Assembly (NCBI RefSeq): GCF_016107655.1
Contig: NZ_JABASX010000005.1
Coordinates: 124,001 to 188,000, forward strand
Direction of reading: 5' to 3'
Length of the DNA: 64,000 bases
Origin: Brevibacterium antiquum
Lineage (GTDB): Bacteria > Actinomycetota > Actinomycetes > Actinomycetales > Brevibacteriaceae
A program made the position numbers and the translations under genes. The notes beneath the pieces were generated by a model. It made no database searches and was not told the origin of the DNA. It was given only the letters and a program-made list of their open reading frames with translations. This document shows positions 8,960 to 17,954 of the stretch, piece after piece; within the stretch, counting starts at the first letter, position 1, and every line of letters starts with the position of its first letter.

Positions 8960-10213
8960 TCAGCGGAAGGTCTTGCCCCGACGCAGACTCAGCAAGATGA
9001 TGAGGGCGGTGATCAGAAGCGCCGCCGCAACGACCAGCATTCCGACGGGGAGCAGCGTTTCATTGGAGGCGCCGAGGATCTTCGCCGAGGCCTTGGACTC
9101 AGTCGCCTCTGCACCATCGCCTGAGTCAATCTCGGTCCCGAGCGAAGCGGCGTCGGCGCCGCCGGCATCACTGCCGCTCTCCGAGGCAGTCGCATCAGCA
9201 CTCGGCGTCATCGACTCGCCGACAGGGACTGTCTGAAGGGACTTCGGGTCCTTCTGGGCGAAGTCCCATTCGAGCAGGTCGACCGCGGCCTGGCGGGAGT
9301 TGTTGTCGATGCCGAGCATCGTCGAAACCACACGGTGGCCGTCGCGTTCGGCAACGGCGATATAGGCGCCCTTGGCTTGGCGGGTGAATCCGTTCTTCAG
9401 GCCCAACCCTCCGTCGACCTGACCGACGATCTTCGTGTGGTTCTGAATCTCGTAGCCCTTGAACTTCTCCTTGGTATCAGGGTTCTTGCCGCCCGGGAAT
9501 TTGTACGTCTCGGTGCTGATGACGTCCATCAGGTAGTCGTTCTCGCACACCGCCCATGCCAGCTTCATCATGTCTGAAGCCGTCATGTGCTGATTCGCGT
9601 CGTCGAGGCCTGAGGTGTTGGCTGCATGAGTGTTCGTCATACCCAGCTCTTCGGCCTTCTCGTTCATGAGCGCCACGGCCTTCTCCTGGCCGCCGGCGGC
9701 CCGACCGAGGGCGTTCGCGGCATCATTGGCACTCGACATCAGCATCGCGTGGAAGAGCAGATCGACAGTGTATTCGTTCTTCTGCATGAGACCGACCTTG
9801 GTGCCGTCGATCTCCATGTCCTCGAACTCTGCCTCGACCTTCTGTTTGGGATCGTCGAGCACGTCGACAAGAGCCAGAGCGGTCAGGAGCTTGATCGTCG
9901 AGGCGGGTGCGTGCTTCTTGTCGATATCGTGCGCCGCCTGAACTTCTCCCGTGTCGAGGTCTCCCACCAGCCACGACGTGCCCACCGGCTGCGGCGGCTT
10001 CGCCCCATCGCCGAGGTCGGCCGGCGATTCGTAGACCTTCTCCTGCTTCTCACCCGGTTGGCCCACACCGTGCGAGGTGCCGGGGGAGAGGACCAGCTGG
10101 GCCCCGATCAGCAGCAATGCGAGGATGGCGCTGACGATGAGGCGCACTCCCACGCCGAACGAATGCGAGGCAGTTGTCGTCAGCGACGCAGAGGAAGAGC
10201 GGGTAGAAAGCAT
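8960..10213 (-). CDS. D-alanyl-D-alanine carboxypeptidase (penicillin-binding, S11 family)
   Basis: A 417-residue S11-family peptidase that trims the terminal D-Ala of peptidoglycan stem peptides outside the membrane. The N-terminal hydrophobic segment is at about 22-45. The catalytic tetrad STIK is at 105-108 and the SAN motif at 161-163. The third motif, normally KTG, reads KNG (GLKNGFT) here. A C-terminal transmembrane helix at about 385-406 with a basic RRGKTFR tail anchors it. A Ser/Ala-rich linker precedes this anchor. Confidence 0.92.
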   Translation of the reverse strand: MLSTRSSSASLTTTASHSFGVGVRLIVSAILALLLIGAQLVLSPGTSHGVGQPGEKQEKVYESPADLGDGAKPPQPVGTSWLVGDLDTGEVQAAHDIDKKHAPASTIKLLTALALVDVLDDPKQKVEAEFEDMEIDGTKVGLMQKNEYTVDLLFHAMLMSSANDAANALGRAAGGQEKAVALMNEKAEELGMTNTHAANTSGLDDANQHMTASDMMKLAWAVCENDYLMDVISTETYKFPGGKNPDTKEKFKGYEIQNHTKIVGQVDGGLGLKNGFTRQAKGAYIAVAERDGHRVVSTMLGIDNNSRQAAVDLLEWDFAQKDPKSLQTVPVGESMTPSADATASESGSDAGGADAASLGTEIDSGDGAEATESKASAKILGASNETLLPVGMLVVAAALLITALIILLSLRRGKTFR

Positions 10214-10429
10214 GCGTACAAGTCTACGACGTTGAAGGAGCAGTCGTCCTCAGGGACTCTCGTGCGATTGAGCACAACATTTCGACAGTCGAAGTCAGAC
10301 TGAGCTGGTTCAAACCTGTCTGATCTGACTCAGGCTGGCCAACTCACCCAGGCGCCCACACGCACACCCCCAGTGCGCACACACCCTCCCAGGGCGCGCA
10401 CACCACTCAACCCCCGCGAGGACGCGAAA

Positions 10430-10460
10430 GGCGGTCGTGCACGAAAAGTGCACGACCGCC
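10430..10460 (-). terminator. Terminator of the sdh operon
   Basis: GGCGGTCGTGCAC and its perfect reverse complement (13 bp) enclose a GAAAA loop, 21 bases downstream of the sdhB stop. On the minus strand it is followed by CTTTCGCG. The rest of 10214-10481 is intergenic, with a run of alternating CAC/GCG sequence and no gene. Confidence 0.8.
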
Positions 10461-10481
10461 TCGGCGATTCAGATGTTCAGA

Positions 10482-11279
10482 TCAGAATGCGCGCTGCAGG
10501 ACTGCCTGCTTCACCTCGGCGATGGCCTTGGTGATTTCGATGCCACGAGGGCAGGCCTCGGTGCAGTTGAAGGTGGTGCGGCAGCGCCACACGCCTTCCT
10601 TGTCGTTGAGGATCTCCAGGCGCATGTCTCCGCCTTCGTCACGCGAATCGAAGATGAAACGGTGCGCGTTGACGATGGCAGCTGGGCCGAAGTACTGGCC
10701 ATCGGTCCAGAACACGGGGCACGACGAGGTGCATGCGGCGCAGAGAATGCACTTGGTGGTGTCATCGAATGCCTCACGCTGCTCGGCCGACTGCAGACGC
10801 TCACGCGTCGGCTCGTGACCGGACGTGATGAGGAACGGCATGACCTCACGGTAGGACTGGAAGAAGGGCTCCATGTCGACGATGAGGTCCTTCTCCAGAG
10901 GCAGACCCTTGATCGCCTCGACGGTGATCGTCTTGGACGTGTCAAGATCCTTCAGCAGGGTCTTGCAGGCCAGACGGTTACGGCCGTTGATGCGCATGGC
11001 ATCGGAGCCGCACACGCCGTGGGCACAGGAACGGCGGAAGGACAGCGAGCCGTCCTCCTCCCACTTGATCTTGTGCAGGGCGTCCAGGACACGGTCGGTG
11101 CCGTACATGGTGACCTTGTACTCCTCCCAGTGCGCCTCTTCGTCCTGTTCGGGATCGAAGCGTGCGATCTGGAAGGTGCAGTCGAACGACGGGATCGAAC
11201 CGCTGTCGCCTGCCACATGGTCGGGCAGGTCGATCTTCGACGCCGGCTCCGGGGTTTCGGTTGAGGTATCGGTGCTCAT
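10482..11279 (-). CDS. sdhB: Succinate dehydrogenase iron-sulfur subunit
   Basis: A 265-residue SdhB that carries electrons from the flavoprotein to quinone. The [2Fe-2S] ligands are C85, C90, D93 and C105; Asp replaces Cys in CAHGVCGSD, as is common in actinobacteria. The [4Fe-4S] motif CILCAACTSSCP is at 177-188. The [3Fe-4S] motif lies at 233-244 (CRTTFNCTEACP). Last gene of sdhCDAB; its ATG overlaps the sdhA stop by one base. Confidence 0.96.
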   Translation of the reverse strand: MSTDTSTETPEPASKIDLPDHVAGDSGSIPSFDCTFQIARFDPEQDEEAHWEEYKVTMYGTDRVLDALHKIKWEEDGSLSFRRSCAHGVCGSDAMRINGRNRLACKTLLKDLDTSKTITVEAIKGLPLEKDLIVDMEPFFQSYREVMPFLITSGHEPTRERLQSAEQREAFDDTTKCILCAACTSSCPVFWTDGQYFGPAAIVNAHRFIFDSRDEGGDMRLEILNDKEGVWRCRTTFNCTEACPRGIEITKAIAEVKQAVLQRAF

Positions 11280-13039
11280 CAGTACTTACGCTCCATCGGC
11301 TGGTAACGGGTGACGATGACGGGCTTCGTCTCAAGACGCATGCCCTTGATGCCGTCGGTCTCGGAATCAGGATCGAGGTACGTCATCGTGTGATGCATGA
11401 ATCCTTCGTCGTCACGATCCGGGAAGTCCTCTCGGAAGTGCCCACCGCGTGATTCCTTACGGTGGATGGCGGCGACGGAGATGACCTCGGCGAGTTCGAG
11501 CAGGAAGTTCAGCTCGACGGCCTCGAGGAGGTCGAGGTTGAAGCGCTTGCCGCGGTCCTGAATGCCGACGTTGTTATAACGTTCACGCAGTTTCGCGATC
11601 TCGTCGAGCGCTTCGCGCAGGGTCTCATCGGTGCGGAAGACCTGGACGTTGGCGTCCATGAGCTCCTGCAGATCCTTGCGGATGGCACCGATGCGTTCGG
11701 TGCCGTCCGAGGTGCGCATCTTCTCGAGAAGTGCGACGGTGTCGCCCTCGGCACCCTCGGGCAGTTCGACGAAGTCGGCTGTCTTCGAGTATTCCGCGGC
11801 GGCGATGCCGGCGCGCTTGCCGAAGACGTTGATGTCGAGCAACGAGTTCGTGCCCAGACGATTCGAACCGTGCACGGACACGCAGGCAACCTCACCGGCG
11901 GCGTAGAGGCCGGGAATGACGTTGTCGTTGTCCGCGAGCACCTCGGCGCCGATGTTGGTCGGAATGCCGCCCATGGCGTAGTGCGCGGTCGGGAAGACCG
12001 GCACCGGCTCTGTGTAGGGCTCCACACCGAGGTAGGTGCGGGCGAACTCGGTGATGTCGGGCAGCTTCGCATCGATGTGTGCGGGCTCGAGGTGCGTGAG
12101 GTCGAGCAGGACGTAGTCCTTGTTCGGACCGCAGCCGCGGCCTTCGCGCACCTCATTGGCCATGGACCGGGCGACGATGTCACGAGGAGCGAGGTCCTTG
12201 ATCGTCGGGGCGTAGCGTTCCATGAAGCGCTCACCGTCGGAGTTGCGCAGGATCGCGCCCTCACCACGGGCTGCCTCGGAGAGCAGGATGCCCAAGCCGG
12301 CCAGGCCGGTCGGGTGGAACTGGAAGAACTCCATGTCCTCGAGCGGGATGCCCCGGTTGTAGGCCACGGCCATGCCGTCACCGGTCAGGGTGTGGGCGTT
12401 CGACGTGGTCTTGAAGACCTTGCCCACGCCGCCGGTTGCGAAGACGACCGACTTGGCCTGGAACAGGTGGACCTCGCCGGTGGCCAGTTCGTAGGCGACG
12501 ACGCCCGCCGGACGGCGGACTCCGTCGACCTCGGTCATGGCCAGGTCGAGGACGTAGAACTCGTTGTAGAACTCGACGCCGTGCTTGACGCAGTTCTGGT
12601 ACAGAGTCTGGAGGATCATGTGACCGGTGCGGTCGGCTGCGTAGCAGGAGCGACGGACCGGGGACTTGCCGTGGTCACGGGTGTGACCACCGAAGCGACG
12701 CTGATCGATCTTGCCTTCGGGCGTCCTGTTGAAGGGCAGCCCCATCTTCTCGAGATCGAGGACGGCGTCGATGGCTTCCTTGGCCATCACCTCGGCGGCA
12801 TCCTGGTCGACCAGGTAGTCACCGCCCTTGACGGTGTCGAAGGTGTGCCATTCCCAGTTGTCCTCTTCCACATTCGCCAGTGCGGCGCACATGCCGCCCT
12901 GGGCCGCACCGGTGTGCGAACGTGTGGGGTAGAGCTTGGTCAGGACTGCGGTTCGGGCACGCTGGCCCGATTCGATCGCTGCACGCATCCCGGCGCCACC
13001 GGCACCGACGATGATGACGTCGTATTGATGTACCTGCAT
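11279..13039 (-). CDS. sdhA: Succinate dehydrogenase flavoprotein subunit
   Basis: A 586-residue SdhA that oxidises succinate to fumarate with covalent FAD. The dinucleotide fold is at the N-terminus (VIIVGAGGAGMRAA). SHTGAAQGG holds the His that binds FAD covalently. FQFHPTGLAG and GSNRLGTNSLLD are catalytic-site motifs. It lies between sdhD and sdhB in a tight operon. Normal length. Confidence 0.97.
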   Translation of the reverse strand: MQVHQYDVIIVGAGGAGMRAAIESGQRARTAVLTKLYPTRSHTGAAQGGMCAALANVEEDNWEWHTFDTVKGGDYLVDQDAAEVMAKEAIDAVLDLEKMGLPFNRTPEGKIDQRRFGGHTRDHGKSPVRRSCYAADRTGHMILQTLYQNCVKHGVEFYNEFYVLDLAMTEVDGVRRPAGVVAYELATGEVHLFQAKSVVFATGGVGKVFKTTSNAHTLTGDGMAVAYNRGIPLEDMEFFQFHPTGLAGLGILLSEAARGEGAILRNSDGERFMERYAPTIKDLAPRDIVARSMANEVREGRGCGPNKDYVLLDLTHLEPAHIDAKLPDITEFARTYLGVEPYTEPVPVFPTAHYAMGGIPTNIGAEVLADNDNVIPGLYAAGEVACVSVHGSNRLGTNSLLDINVFGKRAGIAAAEYSKTADFVELPEGAEGDTVALLEKMRTSDGTERIGAIRKDLQELMDANVQVFRTDETLREALDEIAKLRERYNNVGIQDRGKRFNLDLLEAVELNFLLELAEVISVAAIHRKESRGGHFREDFPDRDDEGFMHHTMTYLDPDSETDGIKGMRLETKPVIVTRYQPMERKY

Positions 13040-13049
13040 GTTTCTCCTT

Positions 13050-13502
13050 CTATGCGGCCGAGCAGAACGACGCCAGCAATGCGGGGTCGGCTCCGGCCGG
13101 GCAGGGATCGAATGTGAAGATGACGAGCGTGCCGAGCACGATGACGATGATCGAGGCGATGTAGAGGATCACCTGGAGCGCCATGCGGGTGCCTGGCTTC
13201 TCGGCATAGTCCATGATGATGGTGCGCAGACCGTTGGTGCCGTGCAGCATTGCCAGCCACAGCATCAGCAGATCCCAGATCTGCCAGAACGGGCTGGCCC
13301 ATTTGCCGGCCACGAACCCGAAGTCGATGGCCTGGACGCCTTCTCCGGCCCACAGGTTCACGAAGAGGTGACCGAAGATGAGGATGACGAGGACGACGCC
13401 GGAGATGCGCATGAACAGCCATGCGAACATCTCGAACTTCGAACGTGTTGATTTGTGGCGCGAGTAGCCGGTGCGCGGAGCCGGGATCGATGTTGTGCTC
13501 AT
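13050..13502 (-). CDS. sdhD: Succinate dehydrogenase membrane anchor subunit
   Basis: A 150-residue membrane anchor with three transmembrane helices. The first helix carries FGHLFVNLW, and the segment MLHGTNGLRTII contains the His-Gly-x-x-Gly-Leu-Arg pattern of the heme/quinone region. It begins one base after the sdhC stop and ends 10 bases before sdhA. Confidence 0.9.
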   Translation of the reverse strand: MSTTSIPAPRTGYSRHKSTRSKFEMFAWLFMRISGVVLVILIFGHLFVNLWAGEGVQAIDFGFVAGKWASPFWQIWDLLMLWLAMLHGTNGLRTIIMDYAEKPGTRMALQVILYIASIIVIVLGTLVIFTFDPCPAGADPALLASFCSAA

Positions 13503-13503
13503 G

Positions 13504-13881
13504 TCATCCTCCGAACGTGTGCATCAGCTGGCGGGGGATGAAGGCGATCATAATGATGAGCCATACGACGATGACTCCCCAGAACAGCTTCTTCTGATTC
13601 TTCGGTCCGCTCTTCGAGAAGTCGACGAGAATGACGCGAAGGCCGTTGAACGCATGGAATGCGATTGCGGCAACGAGTGCGATCTCGCCGATGGCCATGA
13701 CCGGTGTCTTATAGGTTCCGATCACGGCATTGTAGGCCTCGGGTGAGACGCGAACGAGTGCAGTATCGAGCACGTGGACCAACAGAAAGAAGAAGATTCC
13801 GACGCCTGTGACGCGATGCGCGACCCAGGACCACATTCCTTCATTTCCTCGGTACAGAGTGCCCGTAGACGCTTTGGCCAC
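13504..13881 (-). CDS. sdhC: Succinate dehydrogenase cytochrome b subunit
   Basis: A 125-residue three-helix subunit. The N-terminal motif WSWVAHRVTGVG and the following FFFLLVHVLDT contain conserved Arg and His residues of the SdhC family. HAFNGLRVILVDF in the second helix is the heme-side signature. First gene of the sdhCDAB operon; the promoter should lie in 13882-14197. Confidence 0.92.
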   Translation of the reverse strand: MAKASTGTLYRGNEGMWSWVAHRVTGVGIFFFLLVHVLDTALVRVSPEAYNAVIGTYKTPVMAIGEIALVAAIAFHAFNGLRVILVDFSKSGPKNQKKLFWGVIVVWLIIMIAFIPRQLMHTFGG

Positions 13882-14197
13882 GGAGCATCCTCCATCTTGG
13901 ATTAATCGACTGTGTACATCAAGAAACTACGCCGAACGCCGCCTGGTTGCCAGTCGAGCCACGCGTGAGCGTGGTGGATCACATTAAGTTCCTGGCAGTT
14001 CCCTCACAGCCGTCATTCTCGGATACGACGAAATTCGATTACATCACAACCTTGTGTGCTAACTATTCTAACCGCCGAGCTGACCTGGTGAGTCGGGACC
14101 CTTTCCGGGTTTCGGCCAATCCGGTTACGGTTCTCCTCACCCCGACACGGCGGACAACATCGGTCAGAGAGTGCCCGAACTTTGAGACACTGATGGT
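13882..14197. other. Divergent promoter region between sdhC and manC
   Basis: 316 bases separating two divergent genes. It must hold both promoters, but no clear -35/-10 pair, operator or riboswitch could be defended by eye. Confidence 0.5.
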
Positions 14198-15313
14198 GTG
14201 AACACACACTTCCACGCCATCATCCCTGCCGGGGGATCCGGAACCCGGCTCTGGCCGCTCTCACGCAAGGCATCGCCGAAGTTCCTCCACGACGTGTTGG
14301 GCACGGGTCGGAGCCTGATCCAGTCCACCTGGGATCGTGTCGCACCGCTCGTCGGACCCGAGAACGTGTGGGTCGTGACGGGGGAGAGCCACCGTGATCA
14401 GGTCGCCGAGCAGCTTCCCGAGATAGCGGTGCGCCAGATCCTCGCAGAGCCGTCCCCGAAGGACTCCGCGGCCGCGATCGGTCTCGCGACGATGCTCATC
14501 GCCAAGGAGGACCCGGACGCGATCGTCGGCTCGTTCTCCGCTGACCATTCGATCACCAACGTCGACGAATTCCGGCTCGTCATCGATCAGGCCTGCGTTG
14601 CCGCTGAAACCGGTGACATCGTCACCATCGGCATCATGCCCCGCAATCCAGCCACCGCCTACGGCTACATCGAGACCGGTGAGCTGCTGGGCCTTGACGG
14701 CGCACCGACTGCCAGGCGCGCCATGGCCTTCGCCGAGAAGCCGGCTGCGAGCACGGCCCGCGCCTACGTCAACTCCGGTCGCTACCGCTGGAACGCCGGC
14801 ATGTTCATCGCCCGGGCCGCAGCCCTCCTCGAGGTCCTCGAGACCGAGGATCCGACCCTGTACGCAGGTCTGTCGCGGATTGCGGCAACGTGGGGCTCGG
14901 ATGCTCAGGCGCAGGTGCTTGCCGAAGTGTGGCCCGGTTTGGAGAAGCGCGCCATCGATTACGTCGTCGCCGAGCCGGCTGCCGCGGCCGGCCGTGTCAT
15001 CGTCATCCCCGGTGACTTCGGTTGGGACGACGTCGGCGACTTCGACTCCGTGGCCCGCTTGCGCCAGCCGGTGCCCGGTGAGCCCGCGGGGGTCATCTCG
15101 ATCGGTCAGAACTGCGACCTCCTCGAGATCGACGCCTCAGGGGTCGTCTTCTCCGAGTCCGAGAAGCCGCGCACGGTCGCGATCGTCGGCCTCGACGACC
15201 TCGTCGTCGTCGACACTGAGGACGTCCTGCTCATCACCTCCCGCTCCCACGCCCAGGATGTGAAGAAGGCAGTCTCGGCCGCCGGTGAGCGCGGCCTCGA
15301 CGACCTGCTCTAG
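14198..15313 (+). CDS. manC: Mannose-1-phosphate guanylyltransferase
   Basis: A 371-residue nucleotidyltransferase forming GDP-mannose from mannose-1-phosphate and GTP for glycan or lipoglycan synthesis. The N-terminal pyrophosphorylase signature is IIPAGGSGTRLWPLSR with PKF after it. FSADHSI, TAYGYIETG and the active-site loop PGDFGWDDVGDF follow, all typical of the ManC family. The GTG at 14198 is used. The bifunctional isomerase domain of some homologues is absent. It stands alone. Confidence 0.93.
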   Translation: MNTHFHAIIPAGGSGTRLWPLSRKASPKFLHDVLGTGRSLIQSTWDRVAPLVGPENVWVVTGESHRDQVAEQLPEIAVRQILAEPSPKDSAAAIGLATMLIAKEDPDAIVGSFSADHSITNVDEFRLVIDQACVAAETGDIVTIGIMPRNPATAYGYIETGELLGLDGAPTARRAMAFAEKPAASTARAYVNSGRYRWNAGMFIARAAALLEVLETEDPTLYAGLSRIAATWGSDAQAQVLAEVWPGLEKRAIDYVVAEPAAAAGRVIVIPGDFGWDDVGDFDSVARLRQPVPGEPAGVISIGQNCDLLEIDASGVVFSESEKPRTVAIVGLDDLVVVDTEDVLLITSRSHAQDVKKAVSAAGERGLDDLL

Positions 15314-15341
15314 ACAAGCGCTGAATTTGGTCTCCGAAGCC

Positions 15342-15383
15342 GTCTCCGGGACTGGAGCTCATTCAGTCTCCGGGACTGGAGCT
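15342..15383. repeat. Two 18-bp direct repeats downstream of manC
   Basis: GTCTCCGGGACTGGAGCT occurs at 15342-15359 and again at 15366-15383 (24-bp period). Each copy contains the inverted repeat CTCC-N6-GGAG. They lie between manC and the amidohydrolase gene and could be small terminator hairpins or operator sites. Confidence 0.7.
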
Positions 15384-15453
15384 GCAGGCGGAGTATGTCG
15401 AAATTGGTCGCAGTGCGCCCAAATGTGACGCTGAGTGCTTAGCATTGCAGTCA

Positions 15454-16680
15454 ATGTCTCAGATATCCGAACCGCGCCCAGGCGGCGTCGCGCTCCCAGA
15501 AGGACCAGACGTGATCAGCTCGACAATTGCTGAGATCGGTGCAGAACTCATCGATTTCCGCCGCGACATCCATGCGCACCCGGAACTGTCCTTCCAGGAG
15601 TTCGACACCACGGACAAGATCGTCGCCCGTCTTGAGGCAGCCGGTCTGGCACCTCGGCGACTCGAGGGCACAGGCGTCGTCTGCGAGGTCGGAGAGGGTC
15701 CGATCGCCCTGGGGCTGCGAGCCGACATCGACGCGCTGCCCATCGATGACCTCATCGACGAGGACTTCGCCTCGACGGTGCCCGGTGCGGCACACGCCTG
15801 CGGCCACGACGTGCACCTGACCGGACTCGTCGGCGCAGCCATCGCCTTGCAGCAGCTCCACGAGTCCACACCCGGCGGGCTCGGCGGGCGAGTCCGACTC
15901 ATCTTCCAACCCGGCGAGGAAGTCACCCCTGGCGGCGCGCTGCGCGTCATCTCCCAGGGCGTCCTCGACGACGTCCCCGAGGTCTACGCACTCCACTGCG
16001 ATCCCAATGTCGACGTCGGACGGATCGGCTCGCGCATCGGCGCCATCACCGCGGCCGGCGATACCGTCATCATCCGTCTCTCGGGCCACGGCGGACACAC
16101 CTCACGGCCCCACCTGACCGAAGACCTCGTCTACGCGTTGGGCAAACTCGCTACCGATCTGCCCTCGACGCTGGGCAGACTCATCGACCCGCGCCATGCG
16201 ATCTCCCTCGTGTGGGGCGAGATCAGCGCCGGTCACGCAGCCAATGTCGTCCCCAGCGAGGGGATCCTGCGGGGAACCCTGCGCTGCCTCGACGTCGACG
16301 GCTGGAACCAGGTCGCCGAGGTGCTTCCGGAGCTGGTCGAGCGCATCGCCGGTCCGTACGGGGTCACCGTCGACCTCGACCATCGCCGAGGTGTTCCGCC
16401 GGTGGTCAACACCGAAGACCAGGTCGCGCTCATCGAGTCCGCAGTCCGCGGAGAGCTCGGCGAGAACTCCGTCCAACTGACCCCGCAGTCCATGGGTGGA
16501 GAGGACTTCGCCTGGTACCTCACGCACTGTCCCGGGGCCCTGGTGCGCATGGGCACCCGCACCCCCGGCGGCACGACGTACGACATCCACCAGGGCGACC
16601 TGCTCATCGACGAAGACAGCGTCGAGATCGCCGCCCGCATATTCACCGCCACCGCGCTGAAGGTCCTCGAGCGGAACTGA
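15454..16680 (+). CDS. M20D-family amidohydrolase
   Basis: A metal-dependent amidohydrolase of the hippurate / IAA-amino-acid hydrolase type, which releases amino acids or acids from N-acyl conjugates. Visible motifs are FRRDIHAHPELSF near the N-terminus, GLRADIDALP, HACGHDVHL (metal-binding Cys/His) and FQPGEE. The ATG at 15454 gives 408 residues; a TTG three codons earlier is possible, and no strong ribosome binding site decides. No signal peptide. Substrate unknown; it is followed by nucleoside-scavenging genes, which may be coincidental. Confidence 0.9.
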   Translation: MSQISEPRPGGVALPEGPDVISSTIAEIGAELIDFRRDIHAHPELSFQEFDTTDKIVARLEAAGLAPRRLEGTGVVCEVGEGPIALGLRADIDALPIDDLIDEDFASTVPGAAHACGHDVHLTGLVGAAIALQQLHESTPGGLGGRVRLIFQPGEEVTPGGALRVISQGVLDDVPEVYALHCDPNVDVGRIGSRIGAITAAGDTVIIRLSGHGGHTSRPHLTEDLVYALGKLATDLPSTLGRLIDPRHAISLVWGEISAGHAANVVPSEGILRGTLRCLDVDGWNQVAEVLPELVERIAGPYGVTVDLDHRRGVPPVVNTEDQVALIESAVRGELGENSVQLTPQSMGGEDFAWYLTHCPGALVRMGTRTPGGTTYDIHQGDLLIDEDSVEIAARIFTATALKVLERN

Positions 16681-16722
16681 TGCTCCACCGGGGACTCAGA
16701 CAGAACCGATAATCTTGGAGAC

Positions 16723-17871
16723 ATGAGAGCAAAGGTCATGAGCACGGTGCTGGGTGCCGGCGTCGGTGCGTTGAGCCTGGTGGCCCTGAGCGCCTGTTCG
16801 ATGTCGACCCCCGAACCCGTCGAGGACGAAACACTCGGTTGCATGATCTCGGCCCCGGCTGGATTCGACGATCACTCTGCAGGGGCACTGACCCTGGCAG
16901 AGACGGAGCTGGCACGGTCTCAGGGACTGTTCTCCGCGACATCGAGCCAGCGGGTGACCAACTCATCGGCCACCTCGGAGGCTCTGAAGAGGATGAACGA
17001 TAAGGACTGCGCGCTGACGACAGTGCTCGGGCCCGGGGGTGCCGACGAACTGGCAGACCAGGCCAGAGCCCACTCCAAGGGCCTCTACCTGGGCGTGGCC
17101 AGTGGTCACGATGACTTCCCGGACAATGTGCTCAGCATTGACTTCGACCTCGTGCCGCCGGCCTTCATCGCCGGGTACATTGCGGCCACAGCGAGTGAAT
17201 CGGGTGAGGTCGCCACGGTCGTGTCACGAGGGTTCCCACAGGCGGAGAAGATTCTCGACGCCTTCGATGCCGGCGTCGACCTCTACAACGACGAAGCCGA
17301 TGAGGATGTCGAGCACGTGAAGTCCTTCCGGGAGGAAGCGGTCGATGATCGGACCGTGGCCGACACCAGCGATGCGGGGAAGGCCTACTTCGACGCAGCC
17401 CATGATTCGGACGTCGATGTCGTCGTCCCCTTCGGGCCGGCGGCTGCGATGGGAGTGGTCACCGCGGCCACAGAGAAGCAGCAGGCTCTGACCACCGAAG
17501 AGCCGAAGCCGGAAGACAAGGGCGAAGACCCGATTCTGCCGAAGGTCATCTGGTATGGAGCACCGGGGGCCTTCAATGACACGATCATCGCGACCATCGA
17601 ACCCAACATCCGCAGGGGTCTGCGGAGCATGTTCCCCGAATGGCCGCAGAGCAAGAATCCCGACGAGGTTGCCGAAGCGTCGAAGGAGGATCCCACCGAG
17701 ATGGGTGGATTCCTTGTTGCCGACCGCCGATACAAGGGCACGATCGACAACGGCGGTGTGAGGATCGCCGCCGAGGACGGTTTCCTCAGCCAGACGTCCG
17801 ACGCAGGGCGCAGCATCGCCGATCTGCGGGAGCGGATCAAGAGCGGGGACATCGATCCAAGGAAGTCCTGA
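16723..17871 (+). CDS. BMP-type substrate-binding lipoprotein
   Basis: A 382-residue secreted lipoprotein. The signal peptide ends in the lipobox LSAC (Cys at about 25). The rest resembles the basic-membrane-protein/PnrA family, periplasmic-binding folds that take up nucleosides: LYLGVASGHDD, AFIAGYIAATAS and DVVVPFGPAAAMGV. It lies directly upstream of adenosine deaminase, which supports a purine nucleoside ligand. No ABC permease or ATPase genes are nearby, so it may use a distant transporter or act as a sensor. Ligand assignment is inferred. Confidence 0.7.
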   Translation: MRAKVMSTVLGAGVGALSLVALSACSMSTPEPVEDETLGCMISAPAGFDDHSAGALTLAETELARSQGLFSATSSQRVTNSSATSEALKRMNDKDCALTTVLGPGGADELADQARAHSKGLYLGVASGHDDFPDNVLSIDFDLVPPAFIAGYIAATASESGEVATVVSRGFPQAEKILDAFDAGVDLYNDEADEDVEHVKSFREEAVDDRTVADTSDAGKAYFDAAHDSDVDVVVPFGPAAAMGVVTAATEKQQALTTEEPKPEDKGEDPILPKVIWYGAPGAFNDTIIATIEPNIRRGLRSMFPEWPQSKNPDEVAEASKEDPTEMGGFLVADRRYKGTIDNGGVRIAAEDGFLSQTSDAGRSIADLRERIKSGDIDPRKS

Positions 17872-17954
17872 GCACGGGGTGAGGCACCGACGGCGGTGAC
17901 ATCGACGGCGGGGCATGTTTCGCACATCGTTCTTCCACGCTGATCCGATAAGCT

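Noticed and set aside
10330-10420. Possible small RNA or Z-DNA element in CAC/GCG-rich sequence
   Set aside because: Only compositional bias is visible; no promoter or conserved structure beyond the sdh terminator nearby.
11462-13117. A 551-codon plus-strand frame
   Set aside because: Antisense to sdhA and the end of sdhD; His/Gly/Val-rich composition typical of a shadow frame.
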